A program made the translations under genes and the position numbers. Positions 11,653 to 23,000 of a stretch of 64,000 nt of DNA are shown here, piece after piece. A model generated the notes under the pieces. That model did no database searches and was not told where the DNA came from. It was given only the letters and a program-made list of their open reading frames with translations. The stretch is taken from the NCBI GenBank assembly GCA_011503125.2, contig WWBZ02000040.1:1364001-1428000 (forward strand), read 5' to 3'. Source of the stretch: Botryosphaeria dothidea. Lineage: Eukaryota; Ascomycota; Dothideomycetes; Botryosphaeriales; Botryosphaeriaceae. How positions within the stretch are numbered: position 1 is the stretch's first letter; every line of letters begins with the position of its first letter.

Positions 11653-12690
11653 TAGTGCCTAGCTAGGCTAATATTATAGCCCGAGTAGTCCTAAAGCCTT
11701 CTACCCCCCCGGCTACTACTAAGCTTACCCTATACTTCCTAGATAAGACGAATAGATAGAAGATCGCTAATCTCTCTAATAAGGCTATTATTAAGAAGAT
11801 TTAGGTAGAGAAAAGCCTAGCGTATAAAAAGATACTAGCTACTAAGAAGCTCTCTAGTAGAGACGTTAAGCTCTTCGTACCTAATACTTAGACTAGAGTA
11901 GCCCTCCTCTAGAACTAGAAATAGACTATAGAACTAAGTAGGGAAGTTCGCCCTAACTAGTAGCTCTACTTAGTACTAGTCTATAACGTCCCTCTTAAAG
12001 GTATTAATATTAAGAATTTCTAGGCCGCCTAAATCCTTTAGAATTAGAATCTATTTCTATATCTAGGACTACGTATTAGTAAGCTAGCCTAGCTAAAGAG
12101 GAAGCTCCTAGAGGGAAAAACTTACTTAGCGATTATTCTTAGTACTATAGACCCCGAGGCAGCTAACTAAATTATTACTAAAGAACTTATTAGTAACTAT
12201 ACGCTCTATATAGTAGAATACTATAGTATAGCCTTTATAGTAACCTAGTACTTTAAGTACTAGAACTATAGCTATATCTCTATCTACTATAGAAGGGAGA
12301 ATAAGTATAGCTAATATATAGAGATATATAATATCTAAGAGTACCCTAAGGAAAAAATATAGTATATAAACTACTTATAAAAGCACACGGCCTAGAGTAA
12401 CGCCTATCTAGCACGTAGAGCCCGCTAGGTAAAGGCTATCTAGGCCCGCCTAACGGCTCTAGAGAGATATAGAGTAGGATGCCCTATAGCTAAGATATAG
12501 CCCTAAACTAACTAGTTAACGGTCGGGCTAAGAAAGAGGCCTAGAGAGGAGGAGCCGGCTAAGAGAGAGCTAGGTAGGCTAAGGAACCTAAGCCGCCCCC
12601 CGCCTTCTAACTAAATACGGTTTACCGGACTTAATAGCTCCTAGTATACCTCGGGGGAGGAGCCCGCGGAAACTTTCTCCGCCTCGTAGC
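11653..12690 (+). pseudogene. LINE ORF1 (gag-like with zinc knuckles), dead
   Basis: N-terminal residues are missing. The readable part includes 'PSTPPATTKLTLYFLDKTN'. At about 12240-12370 the frame gives a tandem CCHC zinc-knuckle region typical of Tad/I-clade ORF1 proteins, with most Cys codons changed to Tyr (TGC to TAC) and several stops. The product would bind the element RNA. It is RIPed beyond function. Confidence 0.65.
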
Positions 12691-14657
12691 CTATATTACC
12701 GACTTCCTCGCAGCCTAACTTAGAGATAAAAGAAAGTTAATATTAGATATAGGCGCTTTCTCTATCGTATAGTATAACGTCTATAAGAGTAAGAATAGAA
12801 TAATACTCCCGCTCTTTAAGGAGGTAGACCTAAAAATCTACTATATCCTAGCTATCTAGGAACCCTAGAGGAATCCGAGAGTAAAGATAATAGTAAGATA
12901 CTCTACCTACTATATAGTTTTCCCTTAGAAGGGGACGGTAAGAACCTACTTCTTTATAAGTAAGGCTATTACCCCCGACTCCTAGCAAGCAATAGTCTAC
13001 TTACTAGATCTTATTATACTATCCCTTACTACTAAGACACGTATAATCTATATTTATAACTACTATAATCCCCCGCCAGCCTCTTATACTAGTATAGCTT
13101 TAGAAACTCTATCCCTTCTACCGGAAGTTCTTAGAAAACTAGAGAAGTATATCCTTTTAGGGGACTTTAACCTCTACCATCCTATCTAGGGAGATATAAC
13201 CTCCCTAATATACTATACCTTAGCGGATAACCTAATTAAGATAGCTACCGCAGCTAATCTTAACCTAGCCCTTCTAAGGGGCACTATTACTAGACGAGAT
13301 AGTAGCAGCGAGAGTACTCTAGACCTTATCTTTATATTACGGTGGCTAGAGGAGAGAATTCTTAGCTATAGAGTTAGCCAGGAGCTCGAATCATCCTCTA
13401 ACTACCTACCTATCCTTACTACACTTAATTTTTCTTCTACCTCCGTAGAACTACGCCCCCTAAGGCCCTAGTAGAAGAAAGTAGACTAGAAGAGAACTAA
13501 TAATATACTCTAATTAAAGCTCGAACACCTTAAAGTAGCCCCTCTTAATACTAAAGCAGACCTAGATTACTTTACTATACTACTCTAGGAGGCCATCTAA
13601 AGAATAATCTAGGAGACTATCCTAGTAGCGAGACCCTCGCCCTAGGCCTCTATATAATAGACAAAGAAGTGTTCGGACCTAGTGCACTAGGCTAGAGCAG
13701 CTAGAAGAAAGTGGACGGCTATAGGAAGGGAGGAGGACTAGGTAGTATACTAAACTATTACTAATAGCAAGAAGAGGTAGATTAGAAGAGATAGAATAAA
13801 AGTATGGCGTAGAATAGTAGCTAAGATTACTTCGGACCCATCTACACTCTGGAAGCTCTCAAAGTGGGCAAGAATAAGGGCACTGGAACCTCTAGCCCTA
13901 CCTCAGTTCCCACCCCTCTAGGGAGCAGATAAACAACTACATTACGACAACCAGTCCAAGGCAGAAATCCTTACCAACCAGTTCTTCCCACCTCCCAGGG
14001 CCACCGACCTCTCAGATCTAGATGGGTGTATATACCCAGTGCCAGTAGAGATTCCCCAAGACCTTACTAAAGAGCAGGTCCTCCACACCATCAAGAAGCT
14101 TCCCCTAGACAAGGCACTAGGCCCAGACAAGATCACCAACAGGTTCCTAAAGCAATGCGCTAAGACACTAAGGGGACCCCTCACCAGGCTCTTCCAGGGA
14201 TGCCTCGCACTTGGATACTACCCTAGGCAGTTTAAAAGCTCTATTACCGTAGTCCTCAGGAAACCACAGAGGGACGACTATACTAAAGCCAAGTTATTTA
14301 GGCCGATTACTTTACTTAATACGCTAGGGAAGCTACTTAAGAGGATTATAGTAGATAGAATCTCCCAGGCTACTAAAGTATACGGCCTACTCCCTAATAC
14401 ACAGATGGGAGCTAGGAGAAATAGATCCGTAGTAGCAGCTCTTAACCTGCTTACAGAACAGATCTATACTATCTAGGCACAAGACCCAGGGCTAGTAGCT
14501 TTAGTCCTTAGCCTGGATATCTCGGGAGCATATGACCACGTATCTTATAGAAGGCTTCTCTACAATATAAGGATGGCAAAACTCCTAGAATAGGTAGAAA
14601 GATTCACTCGATCCTTTCTACAGGACCGTACCACTCAGCTATCCTTCGGAGACTTTA
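12690..14657 (+). pseudogene. LINE ORF2: endonuclease and N-terminal RT, dead
   Basis: An apurinic-type endonuclease domain is shown by 'ILLGDFNLYH' at about 13150-13180, where Asp and Asn of the GDFN motif are kept. The RT start follows, and a segment of 145 residues is open at 14039-14476. It contains 'KALGPDKITNRFLK' (normally KAPGPDGIPN) and 'FRPITLLNTLGKLL', both hallmarks of fungal LINE RT. The open stretch is much richer in CpA than the sequence on either side. The frame is cut by the copia insertion at 14657. Confidence 0.8.
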
Positions 14658-14805
14658 TATTAAATTGTTAATAAATAACGATGATCCATTGATGATTGGC
14701 ATGAAGAGGAAGAGGGTGGGTGACCCGCTTGCCTCTTATACGAGTGATTGTGGCTAAGCTATATGGTGTGATATAAGGAGACCTTGAAACACGTGATATT
14801 CAACA
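14658..14805 (-). repeat. Copia E, 3' LTR
   Basis: 148 bp. It begins TATTAAATTG where the other LTR has TGTTGAATTG and ends CAACA. Differences from the right LTR are mostly G-to-A on the plus strand. Confidence 0.93.
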
Positions 14806-14822
14806 CACCTCCTTCGCGTAGT
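14806..14822 (-). other. Polypurine tract, copia E
   Basis: The plus strand 'cacctccttcgcgtag' gives minus-strand GAAGGAGGTG directly before the 3' LTR. Element F has GAAGGGGGTG at the same place. Confidence 0.7.
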
Positions 14823-14947
14823 ACTCGAATGGGTAGTGCGCGATAATCTGTTTATTGTTGACCTCCTGAAATAGCAAAAAGGAGCGTGATTGCCGAAACA
14901 CGTAAATAAAATAATAATAGTCTGGTTAAACGGCGTGTACGCCGCAC

Positions 14948-17900
14948 TCACTGTTGTAGCGATGATAGGCCTAAGCCCTGCACGAAGTGGGCGTGCTTTT
15001 GCTTTGATAACGGCTTTGTCAGTCCGTCTGCTATTATCTGCGCTGTTAGTGTCCATCGGAAGTGGACATTGCCTGCTTGAGTCTCTTGTCTAAGCCAGTA
15101 GTGATGAATATTAACGTGGCGGAGCTTCGTGACGAGCTTGCCGACGTTTTCCTCTATAAGACGGAGTATTTGCTTGTTATCGCACTCGATTTGGATAAGG
15201 TAACCTGGCTCAAATTGGATACCCCTGAAGAAGCGTTTCCACTAGTACCCTTGCTTAGCGGTTTCTGATAGAGCGAGGAGCTCTGCTTCTGTTGTTAAGG
15301 TTGTGACTGTAGGTTGCTTGGAAGCCTTCCAGTCCACGGGTCCGTCGAATAGCATTATGAGTGATCCTTGATGGCTACGGCGTGTGGCCGTGTCATTAGC
15401 GAAGGATGCATCACTGCTAGGAACGAAGATGCGTTGATTATCTGCTGCATTGCCGTTGTACATGATTGCGAGGTCCTTAGTGTTTATAAGGTATTCTAGC
15501 AGGCGCTGGGCAAGATAGAGATGCCGCTTAGAGGGATTAGTGAGGTAGGTAGAGAGGGCTAAACAGGCGTGGCCTATATTAGGTCTCGTGCTAATGGCAG
15601 CGAACTGGGCAGATCCCATCTTGCTCTAGAACGTGTGGATGTCTTAGGGTATTGCGTAACCCTCGTTATTCGGTGTAGGTGGGTCCTCTACTGGTAGAGG
15701 CGTGGCAACCGATGACTCTTTGACGTTGTATTTCGCCTTGAGGCTATTGAGGTAGGACTCTTGTAAGAGCCATAACAATTGCTTATTGCGATCACGGACG
15801 ATTCGCAATGCTAAGAACCACTATACTTCTCCCATCTTGCGCATCTCGTAGCGCTAAAAGAGGTCTTGTTCGAATGCGTGCGCGAATGGCTTATCCTTCT
15901 TAGGAAAGGCCATGATAATATCGTCTACAAAGAAGAATACGAAGAGGTGTTCGTTCGCATAGAGACATGGCGCATCTGGCACAGGCTCTAGTCCCAGGTC
16001 TTTAAGCGTGGCTTGAAAGTGCTTTTGCCACAACGCTGGCGACTCTTTAAGCCCATAGAGAGCTTTCTTAAGCAACAAGATCTTCCCATAAGGAAGTATT
16101 ATATCTTCTGGTGCTCGGCAGAAGGTTGGTTGATCGAGAGGGACATGAGGAAAGGCATTGACAACGTTATATTGCCACATCTCGAGGTCGAATGCGCAGA
16201 CAATCGCTATAAGCGTACGAAAGATGCGGAAGGCAAGGGTAGCCGCATATGTGTCTTGATAGGAGACTTGAAGATCACCTCGTACGCACACTCGTGCCTT
16301 GATCTTGGTGAGATATCCCTTCTCATCGAATTTGTATTTGAAGACCCATGTAAGAGGAATGACCTCTTTGTTGGCTTTGCATGCTTGATCTTCGTCCACA
16401 ACGATCCACACCCCCTTACCATTGGCTTCCTGCAGCTCACGATAGAGTGCTTGAAAGAGATAAGGCTTCAGTTGGTACTTGAGGATGTCCTTGTAACAAC
16501 GAGGCTCGGGCGGTAGTTCTTCCCGATGAATGCGTGGCAGAGGAGGGAGCTCCTCTAGTTGATGTAAGGGTGGAGGATCCTCTTGTGTAGTGGGTTGAGC
16601 CTCGAGAGGGCCTATGTTGCCTAATGTTGCCTGAGGCGTATACTCGTAATTGCCCGTAGGAGCGTTTCTGAGCAGTGCACACATGCTCGCGGCGAGAAAG
16701 GTCTGCTCACAGTGAGCGTTGCTGATGACCTTAGCGGCATGCGCGACTCTTCTTCGACTCCTTGGACCCTCGATGATGAGGTTCGGGTTGGGGTCCGCGT
16801 TGATATGAGCTGCAAGGGGTGCACGATTGCCTCGTGCTGCTCCTGGGTTAGGCTCAGTATCGTATTAAACAGGGAGGAGACGACCAAGGCGTCTCTCTTA
16901 CTGGTGTTCGTCTTCCTCACCCCCTGAGGTGGGCGAGTCTCTGAGAGTAGATGACGGTAAGACGTCATCACTTAGCGGTTGTGGTATGCTGTCGTCCCTG
17001 GTGGACGGCGATAGTGTAAGCAGGTAAGTAGACTGCTCATCTAGCTTGTCAGGCGGCGTGCCTGGATGTTGTTGATCGTCTAGTGATGCAGTAGACTGTT
17101 CAGTCACTTCTGCGGATCCGGCATGAGTGACTTGCTCCTCATCTAACGACGAGTTGGATGTGATGAGGTCTTCTGAGTTTAGACGTACGCGAGGAACAAC
17201 CTCCTGGGGCTCCTCTTCTACGTCTTGGATTTCGTGATAGTCCTCTTGCTTATCTGGTGAGTATGTTGATAACTCGTCAAAACTGACGTCTCTTGAGCGG
17301 ATGATACGGTCTTCTGGTAGATACCATATCCGGTAGATGTTGGTGGAGTCGTAACCAACAAGATAGCCAACGAGGGCTCGTTCTTGTAGCTTCTCGCTAC
17401 GCGGGATATTCTTGTTAAGAGCGTAGGCTTTGCATCCATAGACTCTCATGTGGGCTACATTTGGCTTGGTGCCATGAGCAAGTTCGAAGGGCGTCTTCCA
17501 CTTGAGGACTTTGCTTGGCGTCCGATTGTGTATGTACGTTGCTGCCAGGACTGTCTCTAGCCATAGGCGTTCAGGGAGGTTTGCCCCGATACGCATTGCT
17601 CGTGCTTTGATGATAATAGACTGACCAGTTCTCTCGGCATGCCCGTTCTAAGCAGGTGTATAGGGTGCTGAGACCTCTATTGTGATTCCTCTTCGCTTGA
17701 GTTCAGCCTTGAACGCGGTGTTGAGTGATCTTTCGCCATCAGTTCGAAAGAACGCAGTGAGAGCGTCAAAGCGACGTTCGATCATACTCAGAATATCGAG
17801 AATGAGCGTATTGCAGTCTGATTTGAGCATATGGGTGCGGGTAAAGACGTAGTTGCTCTTTGTACACTCGACGTGAGTGATCCACTCGTGTTGGTTATAC

Positions 17901-19642
17901 GCAGGAGTCATCTGAATGAGGTCAGATGACACACGGAAGAATGGTTCGTTGCGATCTTCCTCTGGTAATGAGTCTCGCACGATAAGCTGATGAGCTTTCG
18001 CACGTGCGCAGACGTCGCAGTGTGTAGACATGATGTCGTTCGTGAACTCCACGCCGGTGATAGCCATAGGCAGTGCCTTGATAGCGTGGTGGTTGGCATG
18101 AGCAAAGACTCTATGCCACTGTTCGGCTGGGAGACTACGAATGGTCGCAGCACTCGTGATAGCTGATGAGGACTCTGCTTGGTGCAGTTCAAGGAAGAAC
18201 TGTCCTTCAGATGGTACAAGGACGCATACTGTGGTGTTGTCCTTGTAGAGACGAAGACTCTTAGTATCCATATGGACACCTTTCTCATTGCACTTGGCAA
18301 TAGAAACAAGGTTTCCCATAAATGATGGGACGTAGGCTACGTCGCGAAGGGTGATAACCTTGCTCTTCTTTCCGTTGCGGGCATTAACCGTGACATTTCC
18401 GAAGCTCTTAATAGGCACACGCGTGTTGCCGCAGATCACGAAGTCGTCTGGGCCTGCGTTGCGTGTCTTGGTGAACCTTTTACGCATATACCGGTTACAC
18501 ACGTGATGAGTGGTACCAGTGTCTGCAATCCATGAGAGCTCCAACGTGGTTGGACGGGAGTCTCGTTGTGTAGCGAATGACTGCGCAACAATGGCTGGGA
18601 AGGACTTGATAGAGCCTTGCTCGTCATCACTATTGTCCTCACTGGCAGGTGCGTCAGGCTTGGGCTCCTTGCCCTTATCCTTATTGCCTTTTGTGTGAGG
18701 TGTTGGCGGTGAGCCGCGCTTCAGGGCAGTTTCCACCTGCGCTTTGATCTTGTCATTCTTCATGAGCTTAAGGATCTTATCCTGGACCTTCTTATTGGGT
18801 TTGAAGTCGGTTAGACGATCAGGTGCGTTCTGGTTGAGATAGAAGCAATGGATGTACCAGTGTGGGAGTCCATATAAGCACTTGGGAGGCTTCTGCGGTT
18901 GCTCCTCGCCTCGCAGAGTGGCTGCGAAGGTCGCACGAGTCTTATTCGTTGTGAGCGCTTGCTTCTGACGAGCATGCTCACGATAGTCGACAATGACGTC
19001 TGAAACATCAAGCGTCTTGGTACCCAGTCGGAGCTCACGAAGGATAGGGCTGGCGTATTCTAAGTCGTGTTGCATGATAGGCTTGAGGAATGCGTTTACT
19101 CCTCGAGAGCCTTCGACGTCAGAGAGGCCAAGAGAGCGTGCTTTGAACACACACTCTTCCCATTGTGTGAGCCACTTCTCAGTGTTCTGGGCGGTTGGAG
19201 GCTTCTCAAGCTCACGGAGCTTATTGAGAACGAACTCCTGTTGTGTAGAGATAGAGGGTTGGAGTCGAGCTTTCAGGGCACGCAGCTGCGCATAGGGATG
19301 AGAATCCTCGATCTTGCGTAGAAGCGGCAGCAGTGGCTGAGACACTGAGTCCTCAACGAGTAATGAGAGGTCATTGAGCTCTCGTATCTGCCTGTCGTAC
19401 TCTTTCTTGTCCTCCTTGTAGTCCTCGCGCTTCCACTTATGCTCCTCACGAGCAGCGTCGGTAATGGTACCTGTTGGTAGAGGAGGCTTGGTGGGCGCGA
19501 TTGGTTGTTGCGGACGTGAGTCCTTGGTTGGGTCGATGTAGTCGTATACGCGAGCCTTCTTTGCACGCGATTGGATGATGAAGAACCATTCATCCTAGTC
19601 TTGTGACGACTTGAGGACGATGATTGGCTTCGAAGACGACAT
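14948..19642 (-). pseudogene. Copia E gag-pol polyprotein, interrupted by nonsense codons
   Basis: One frame of 1565 codons starts at an ATG at 19642 and ends at a TGA at 14948. In order: gag; aspartic protease (ADTGTTHHVC, about 18530); the integrase zinc region (WHRVFAHANHH with CDVCARAK, about 18120-18000); the integrase core, ending near 17640 in 'APYTPA-stop-NGRAERT', a Q-to-stop change; the integrase C-terminal part (17596-16900); RVT_2 reverse transcriptase (16600-15850) with an intact FFVDDII motif; and RNase H (15619-15242, 'SSDASFAND' and 'TTEAELLALSE'). Stops occur near 19597, 17646, 16898, 16685, 15848, 15620 and 15239. All lie in one frame and fit C-to-T or G-to-A change, so the element died by RIP and not by indels. 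Confidence 0.93.
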
Positions 19643-19934
19643 GGTGGATGACGAACAAGTGTTATTCGTCAGTCGATGTGGTATAGCTAACCAAAAGGGT
19701 TGAAGCTAGCTAGGACCAGGTATCAGACACTTGAGATGCTCAATGATGAGGCAAATAGCTGTGCCGTGATGTTGATGAAACGACGCGTGGAGGGAAGCCG
19801 TCGCACGGTCGCAATGTGTTGTCAGAGGCTGAAACAACACCGTGTCCTTCTGGATGCCGCAGAGAGGACGTTATAAGCGTTTAGGACGCTTATATGGAGA
19901 TCAAACGATGAATAACGACTTTGGAAGTGATCCC

Positions 19935-19945
19935 GGGCTCATAAC
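19935..19945 (-). other. Primer-binding site for initiator tRNA-Met, copia E
   Basis: The plus strand reads GGGCTCATAAC directly against the 5' LTR. That is the anticodon-arm sequence (CAU anticodon) of eukaryotic initiator tRNA-Met, so the minus-strand RNA would pair with the 3' end of a tRNA cut in its anticodon loop, as known for Drosophila copia. The match seen here is 11 nt. The same site lies at 49003-49013 in element F. Confidence 0.8.
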
Positions 19946-20093
19946 TGTTGAATTGTTGATGAATAACGATGATCTATTGATGATTGGCATGAAGAGGAAG
20001 AGGGTGGGTGACCCGCTTGCCTCTTATACGAGTGATTGTGGCTAAGCTATGTGGTGTGATATAAGGAGACCTTGAAACACGTGATATCCAACA
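19946..20093 (-). repeat. Copia E, 5' LTR
   Basis: 148 bp from TGTTGAATTG to TCCAACA. It keeps the less mutated bases of the pair. A minus-strand GTATAAGAGG could serve as the TATA box. Confidence 0.93.
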
Positions 20094-21516
20094 CTTTACC
20101 AGTCCACCAATCCAGACCTCAACCGGGATTCCCCAGGGATCCTCACTATCGCCGATACTCTACCTATTCTTTGCTTCTAACCTACTTACACAGCTACGTA
20201 GGGGCAATACCTTCCCCCTTAGATTCGTCGATAATACTAATATCCTAACCTTTAGTAGATCCATAGAATAGAACTATAGGATACTAGAGGGAGCACATCA
20301 AATTTACGAGCACTAGGCAGCTACCCACGGGTTAGCTTTCTCGCCCGATAAGTATCACCTCATTCATTTTACAAGGAAACCAAGGAGATTTAATATAGCA
20401 GTAGGGATCCGTATCCCTGGATTTACTAGATGCCTAGAGCCTATAATTAAGATTCTAGGAGTCCACGTAGACAACAAGCTTAGATGGGGACCCTATATTA
20501 GGGAAACAGGAGCTAAGGCAATTAAATAGTGCACATCTCTCTCTAGACTCGCAGCGTCTACCTAGGGAGCCTCATTTACTAAAGCCCGTTATATCTATGC
20601 GGTCGTAGTAAGGCCAGTCCTTACCTACGGCTGTGGGGTATGGCATACCCTAGAGGGAATCCCAGGGTGGAGAAAAACAACCATCCAGCCACTAAAGAAG
20701 ATCTAAAACTAGTGCCTACGCACCATCTCAGGGGCGTATAAGTCAACCAGCACACAAACCTTGGAGCATGAGATAGGGATTCCCCCACTCTCACTACACC
20801 TAGACGAACTAGTACTAGCCTAGGCTATTAGAGCTAGGAATAGCCTAGTCGCGGTAGTAGTAGAGGAAACTTGCCAGAGTATTAAACAGATAGCTCGGGC
20901 TACTCTAAGTACTAGAGGCGCCACTGGCCCTGCCAGAAGAACCCTGCTTAGAAAAAAGGCAAACTCACTCCTCAACTACTGCCCCTCTACCCACTAGAGT
21001 CTCCTAGAGCGAACGAAGCTACGTATAGCATATAGGAATAAGTAGAAGGAGAGATGGATAAAGTCTACTAGCTAGGGAAGATAAGACAAGCTAGTAGCCC
21101 AAAGCACACAGTAGAACCCAAAAATTAGACAAATCCACAGCGAACTATCCAAGCCACAGAGCACACTCGCCACCCTACTACGTACAGAGCATATTAGACT
21201 GGAGGACTTCCTCTTAAGGCGCAAGGTGCCAGGGCACCCTAGTCCTGCCTGTCCATGCGGCTGGCATAGACAAACCCTAAAGCATATCCTCCTCTTCTGC
21301 CCCCACTTCTAACAGGGCAGGGCACAGATGCTCCAAAGGGCAGGGACCACGGACTACTACTCCCTCCTCTCAACAAAGAAGGGGATCAAAGCAGTAACAG
21401 GCTGGTTCCTACGCCTAGGGCTGCTTAGTCAGTTTAGTCTAGCTAGGGAACTAATCCAGGAGGACAACCAGGAAGAGGAACCAGGAGGACCACCGGGAAT
21501 ACTAGGACCCGGATAA
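20094..21516 (+). pseudogene. LINE ORF2 C-terminal half, dead
   Basis: 'GIPQGSSLSPILYLF' is the RT fingers-palm motif, and 'FVDNTNIL' is the catalytic motif with the second Asp lost to Asn. Near 20635 'RPVLTYGCGVWH' fits the conserved region after RT. The end carries 'CPCGWHRQTLKHILLFCP' (about 21255-21300), the C-terminal zinc-like motif of fungal LINEs. The last 62 residues (21328-21516) are open and end in a Pro/Gly-rich tail. Several TAG and TAA codons interrupt the frame upstream. Confidence 0.85.
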
Positions 21517-21732
21517 CTACGAGGATAAGGACTGAAGGGGTAGGGCTAGTAGGCGAATGTAGGGCTGCTATAGTAGCCGCTACCGGTAAGAAGGAAAAAC
21601 AGAACTAGTAGGGATAAATAGGCCTAGATAGAAAGGAGGGGTTTTTGCCAGGCGATAAGGTTTTCCCCCTCGAGTAAAATAACTATAGATAGCCAGCCCC
21701 GCATGGACCCGTAAGGGAGCTATATCGGGAAG

Positions 21733-21759
21733 AAATGAATTTATCTATCTATCTATCTA
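21733..21759 (+). repeat. ATCT tetranucleotide tail of the LINE
   Basis: Five to six units of 'tatc' at the end of the LINE 3' region. Simple tails of this type replace poly(A) in some fungal LINEs. Confidence 0.75.
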
Positions 21760-21916
21760 GTAAAGCTTTCTTTCTATCTCGATATTCGTATACTTTATTA
21801 ATTTATCTATTTCTAGATAATAGACTATTAAGATTTATTTTTCGATTCTAAGTAATTAGTAAACCCTCTTCTATAGCTAGCTAATAAATTAACTTTTCTT
21901 ATTAAAGATAATAGCT

Positions 21917-22396
21917 ACTAGAAATCGACATAGGGACCCATCACCAGCGTATAAAGTGGGGGATAAAGTCTGGCTGAATCTTAAGAATATACGAACGGAC
22001 CGCCCAAGCCGGAAGCTTGATGATCGAGCAGTAAAGTTCACAGTTATCGAGGTCATTGGCCCTCATAGTTATAAACTAGACGTACCAACTGGGATACATA
22101 ACGTCTTTAACGTCGATCTCCTACGCCCAGCTGGAACAGATCCTCTACCAAGCCAAGAACAGGACGATTACCAACCACTAGCTATACTCGTTAATGGAGA
22201 AGAAGAATGGAGGGTTGAAGCTATCTTAGGTGAAAAATTGGGAAGACGGCCTGGCCAGCGGAAACGGCAGAAACTCTATCAAGTTAAGTGGAGAGGATAC
22301 GCGCAGCCAACTTGGGAACCAGCAAGCGCTTTAGAAGATACTGAAGCCCTAGAGACCTACCTTCAAAGCCGGGAGGGGGGTGATGTTACGGTTTGA
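21917..22396 (+). pseudogene. Gypsy G integrase C-terminus plus chromodomain (5'-truncated)
   Basis: The open frame reads 'GDKVWLNLKNIRTDRPSRKL', the integrase C-terminal motif, then 'HNVFNVDLLRPAGTDPLPSQ', then a chromodomain starting 'EEEWRVEAILGEKL' and continuing 'YQVKWRGYAQPTWEPASAL'. The aromatic residues that read methyl-lysine (W in EWRV, W in VKWRGY, W in TWEP) are present. In intact elements this directs insertion to heterochromatin. The frame stays open for 146 residues from a GTG at 21956 and has few RIP changes, but there is no pol upstream, so it is a dead fragment. The stop lies 13 bases inside the LTR. Confidence 0.85.
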
Positions 22397-22633
22397 ACCC
22401 TGAGGGTGCCTTGGATGGATCCTGCGGCGAGACCTTGGGTTGAGAGGACCCTGAAGCTCAACGAAGCTCAACAAGAAAACCCTGCAACTCGCTACCAGTA
22501 AAAGGGACTCTGGAGAGATATATAAGCAGCGCTATCTTGCTTAAACCTTTCTTTCTTTTCTCTTTAGCTTAGTCTTCTCGTAGATAGTAATGCCACTGCA
22601 TTTCCGCGAGTGCACCGGATGCAAGCCATCACA
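22384..22633 (+). repeat. Family G 3' LTR
   Basis: It starts TGTTACGG right after the tract 'gggaggggggtga' and ends CATCACA. The end was set from the inverted copy at 37-268. A TATA-like 'gatatataagcagc' lies at about 22516-22529. Confidence 0.75.
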
Positions 22634-22795
22634 CCTTGTACCCATCTGCCTCCGCTGCATTACACCTTCTTAGGAGCTAGACGAGGTTACTAGGCTAAAG
22701 ACGGGTAGCGAAATACGGTCTTTATTAGCCTATTCTACGTAGGCGTCTTATACGAATCGAATTTCTTAGCGAAGATAGTTTTCGAGGTTTTCGAG
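22634..22795. other. Unassigned 162-bp spacer
   Basis: Nothing recognisable: no open frame and no clear repeat. It lies between the family G LTR and the left LTR of element C, and ends in TCGAG. Confidence 0.5.
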
Positions 22796-22979
22796 TGTTA
22801 GGGCCTAACCTTAGGATGATCGCTAAAAGGTGTATTGCACTAAGTACGTTAAGCTAGACTTAAGGAGAAAGAGGAGAAGTCGTAGAAGAAAGAGGAAAGT
22901 TATATACAAGAAAGGCTTGGCGTCACGTGATCTGCCGATGATCCTCTGAGGCTTGATCCTGAGGCTTCAGACTCTAACA
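22796..22979 (-). repeat. Element C 3' LTR
   Basis: 184 bp. The plus strand runs from 'tgttagggcc' to 'gactctaaca'. It is nearly the same as the right LTR, with a few transitions. Confidence 0.92.
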
Positions 22980-23000
22980 TCACCCCCCCCTTCCTCCTCC
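22980..23000 (-). other. Polypurine tract, element C
   Basis: The plus strand 'tcaccccccccttcctcctc' is the complement of a purine run that ends directly at the 3' LTR. Confidence 0.8.

Larger units (their letters stand above)
11653..14657 (+). mobile_element. Tad-like LINE, 5' part
   Basis: A non-LTR retrotransposon on the plus strand, truncated at its 5' end by family A copy 3 and interrupted at 14657 by copia element E. It continues at 20094. ORF1, the endonuclease and the first half of the reverse transcriptase are in this part. The target duplication CTTTA (14653-14657 and 20094-20098) proves that the two parts were once continuous. Confidence 0.85.
14658..20093 (-). mobile_element. Copia element E, complete, inserted in LINE
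   Basis: A 5436-bp Ty1/copia element on the minus strand with 148-bp LTRs (14658-14805 and 19946-20093) and a perfect 5-bp target duplication, CTTTA, at 14653-14657 and 20094-20098. It has a polypurine tract at the left internal edge, a tRNA-type primer site at the right internal edge, and one polyprotein frame of 1565 codons (14948-19642). The frame holds only nonsense changes and no frameshifts. It shares the family, but not close LTR identity, with element F. Confidence 0.95.
20094..21759 (+). mobile_element. Tad-like LINE, 3' part
   Basis: This continues the LINE after copia E. It includes the second half of RT ('GIPQGSSLSPILYLF' and 'RFVDNTNILTF', with the catalytic DD reading DN), a long region without a recognisable RNase H core, the C-terminal Cys/His segment, a 3' untranslated region and a tail of ATCT repeats at about 21736-21759 that marks the 3' end. 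Several segments are rich in CpA while adjacent segments lack it. Confidence 0.85.
21760..22633 (+). mobile_element. Gypsy family G fragment (integrase end, chromodomain, 3' LTR)
   Basis: The 3' end of a chromodomain gypsy on the plus strand. It holds a partial integrase C-terminus and chromodomain (21917-22396), a polypurine tract (22371-22383) and a 250-bp 3' LTR (22384-22633). The 5' part is missing, and 21760-21916 is AT-rich, RIPed sequence that probably belongs to it. Its protein is close in sequence to that of family C. Confidence 0.8.
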
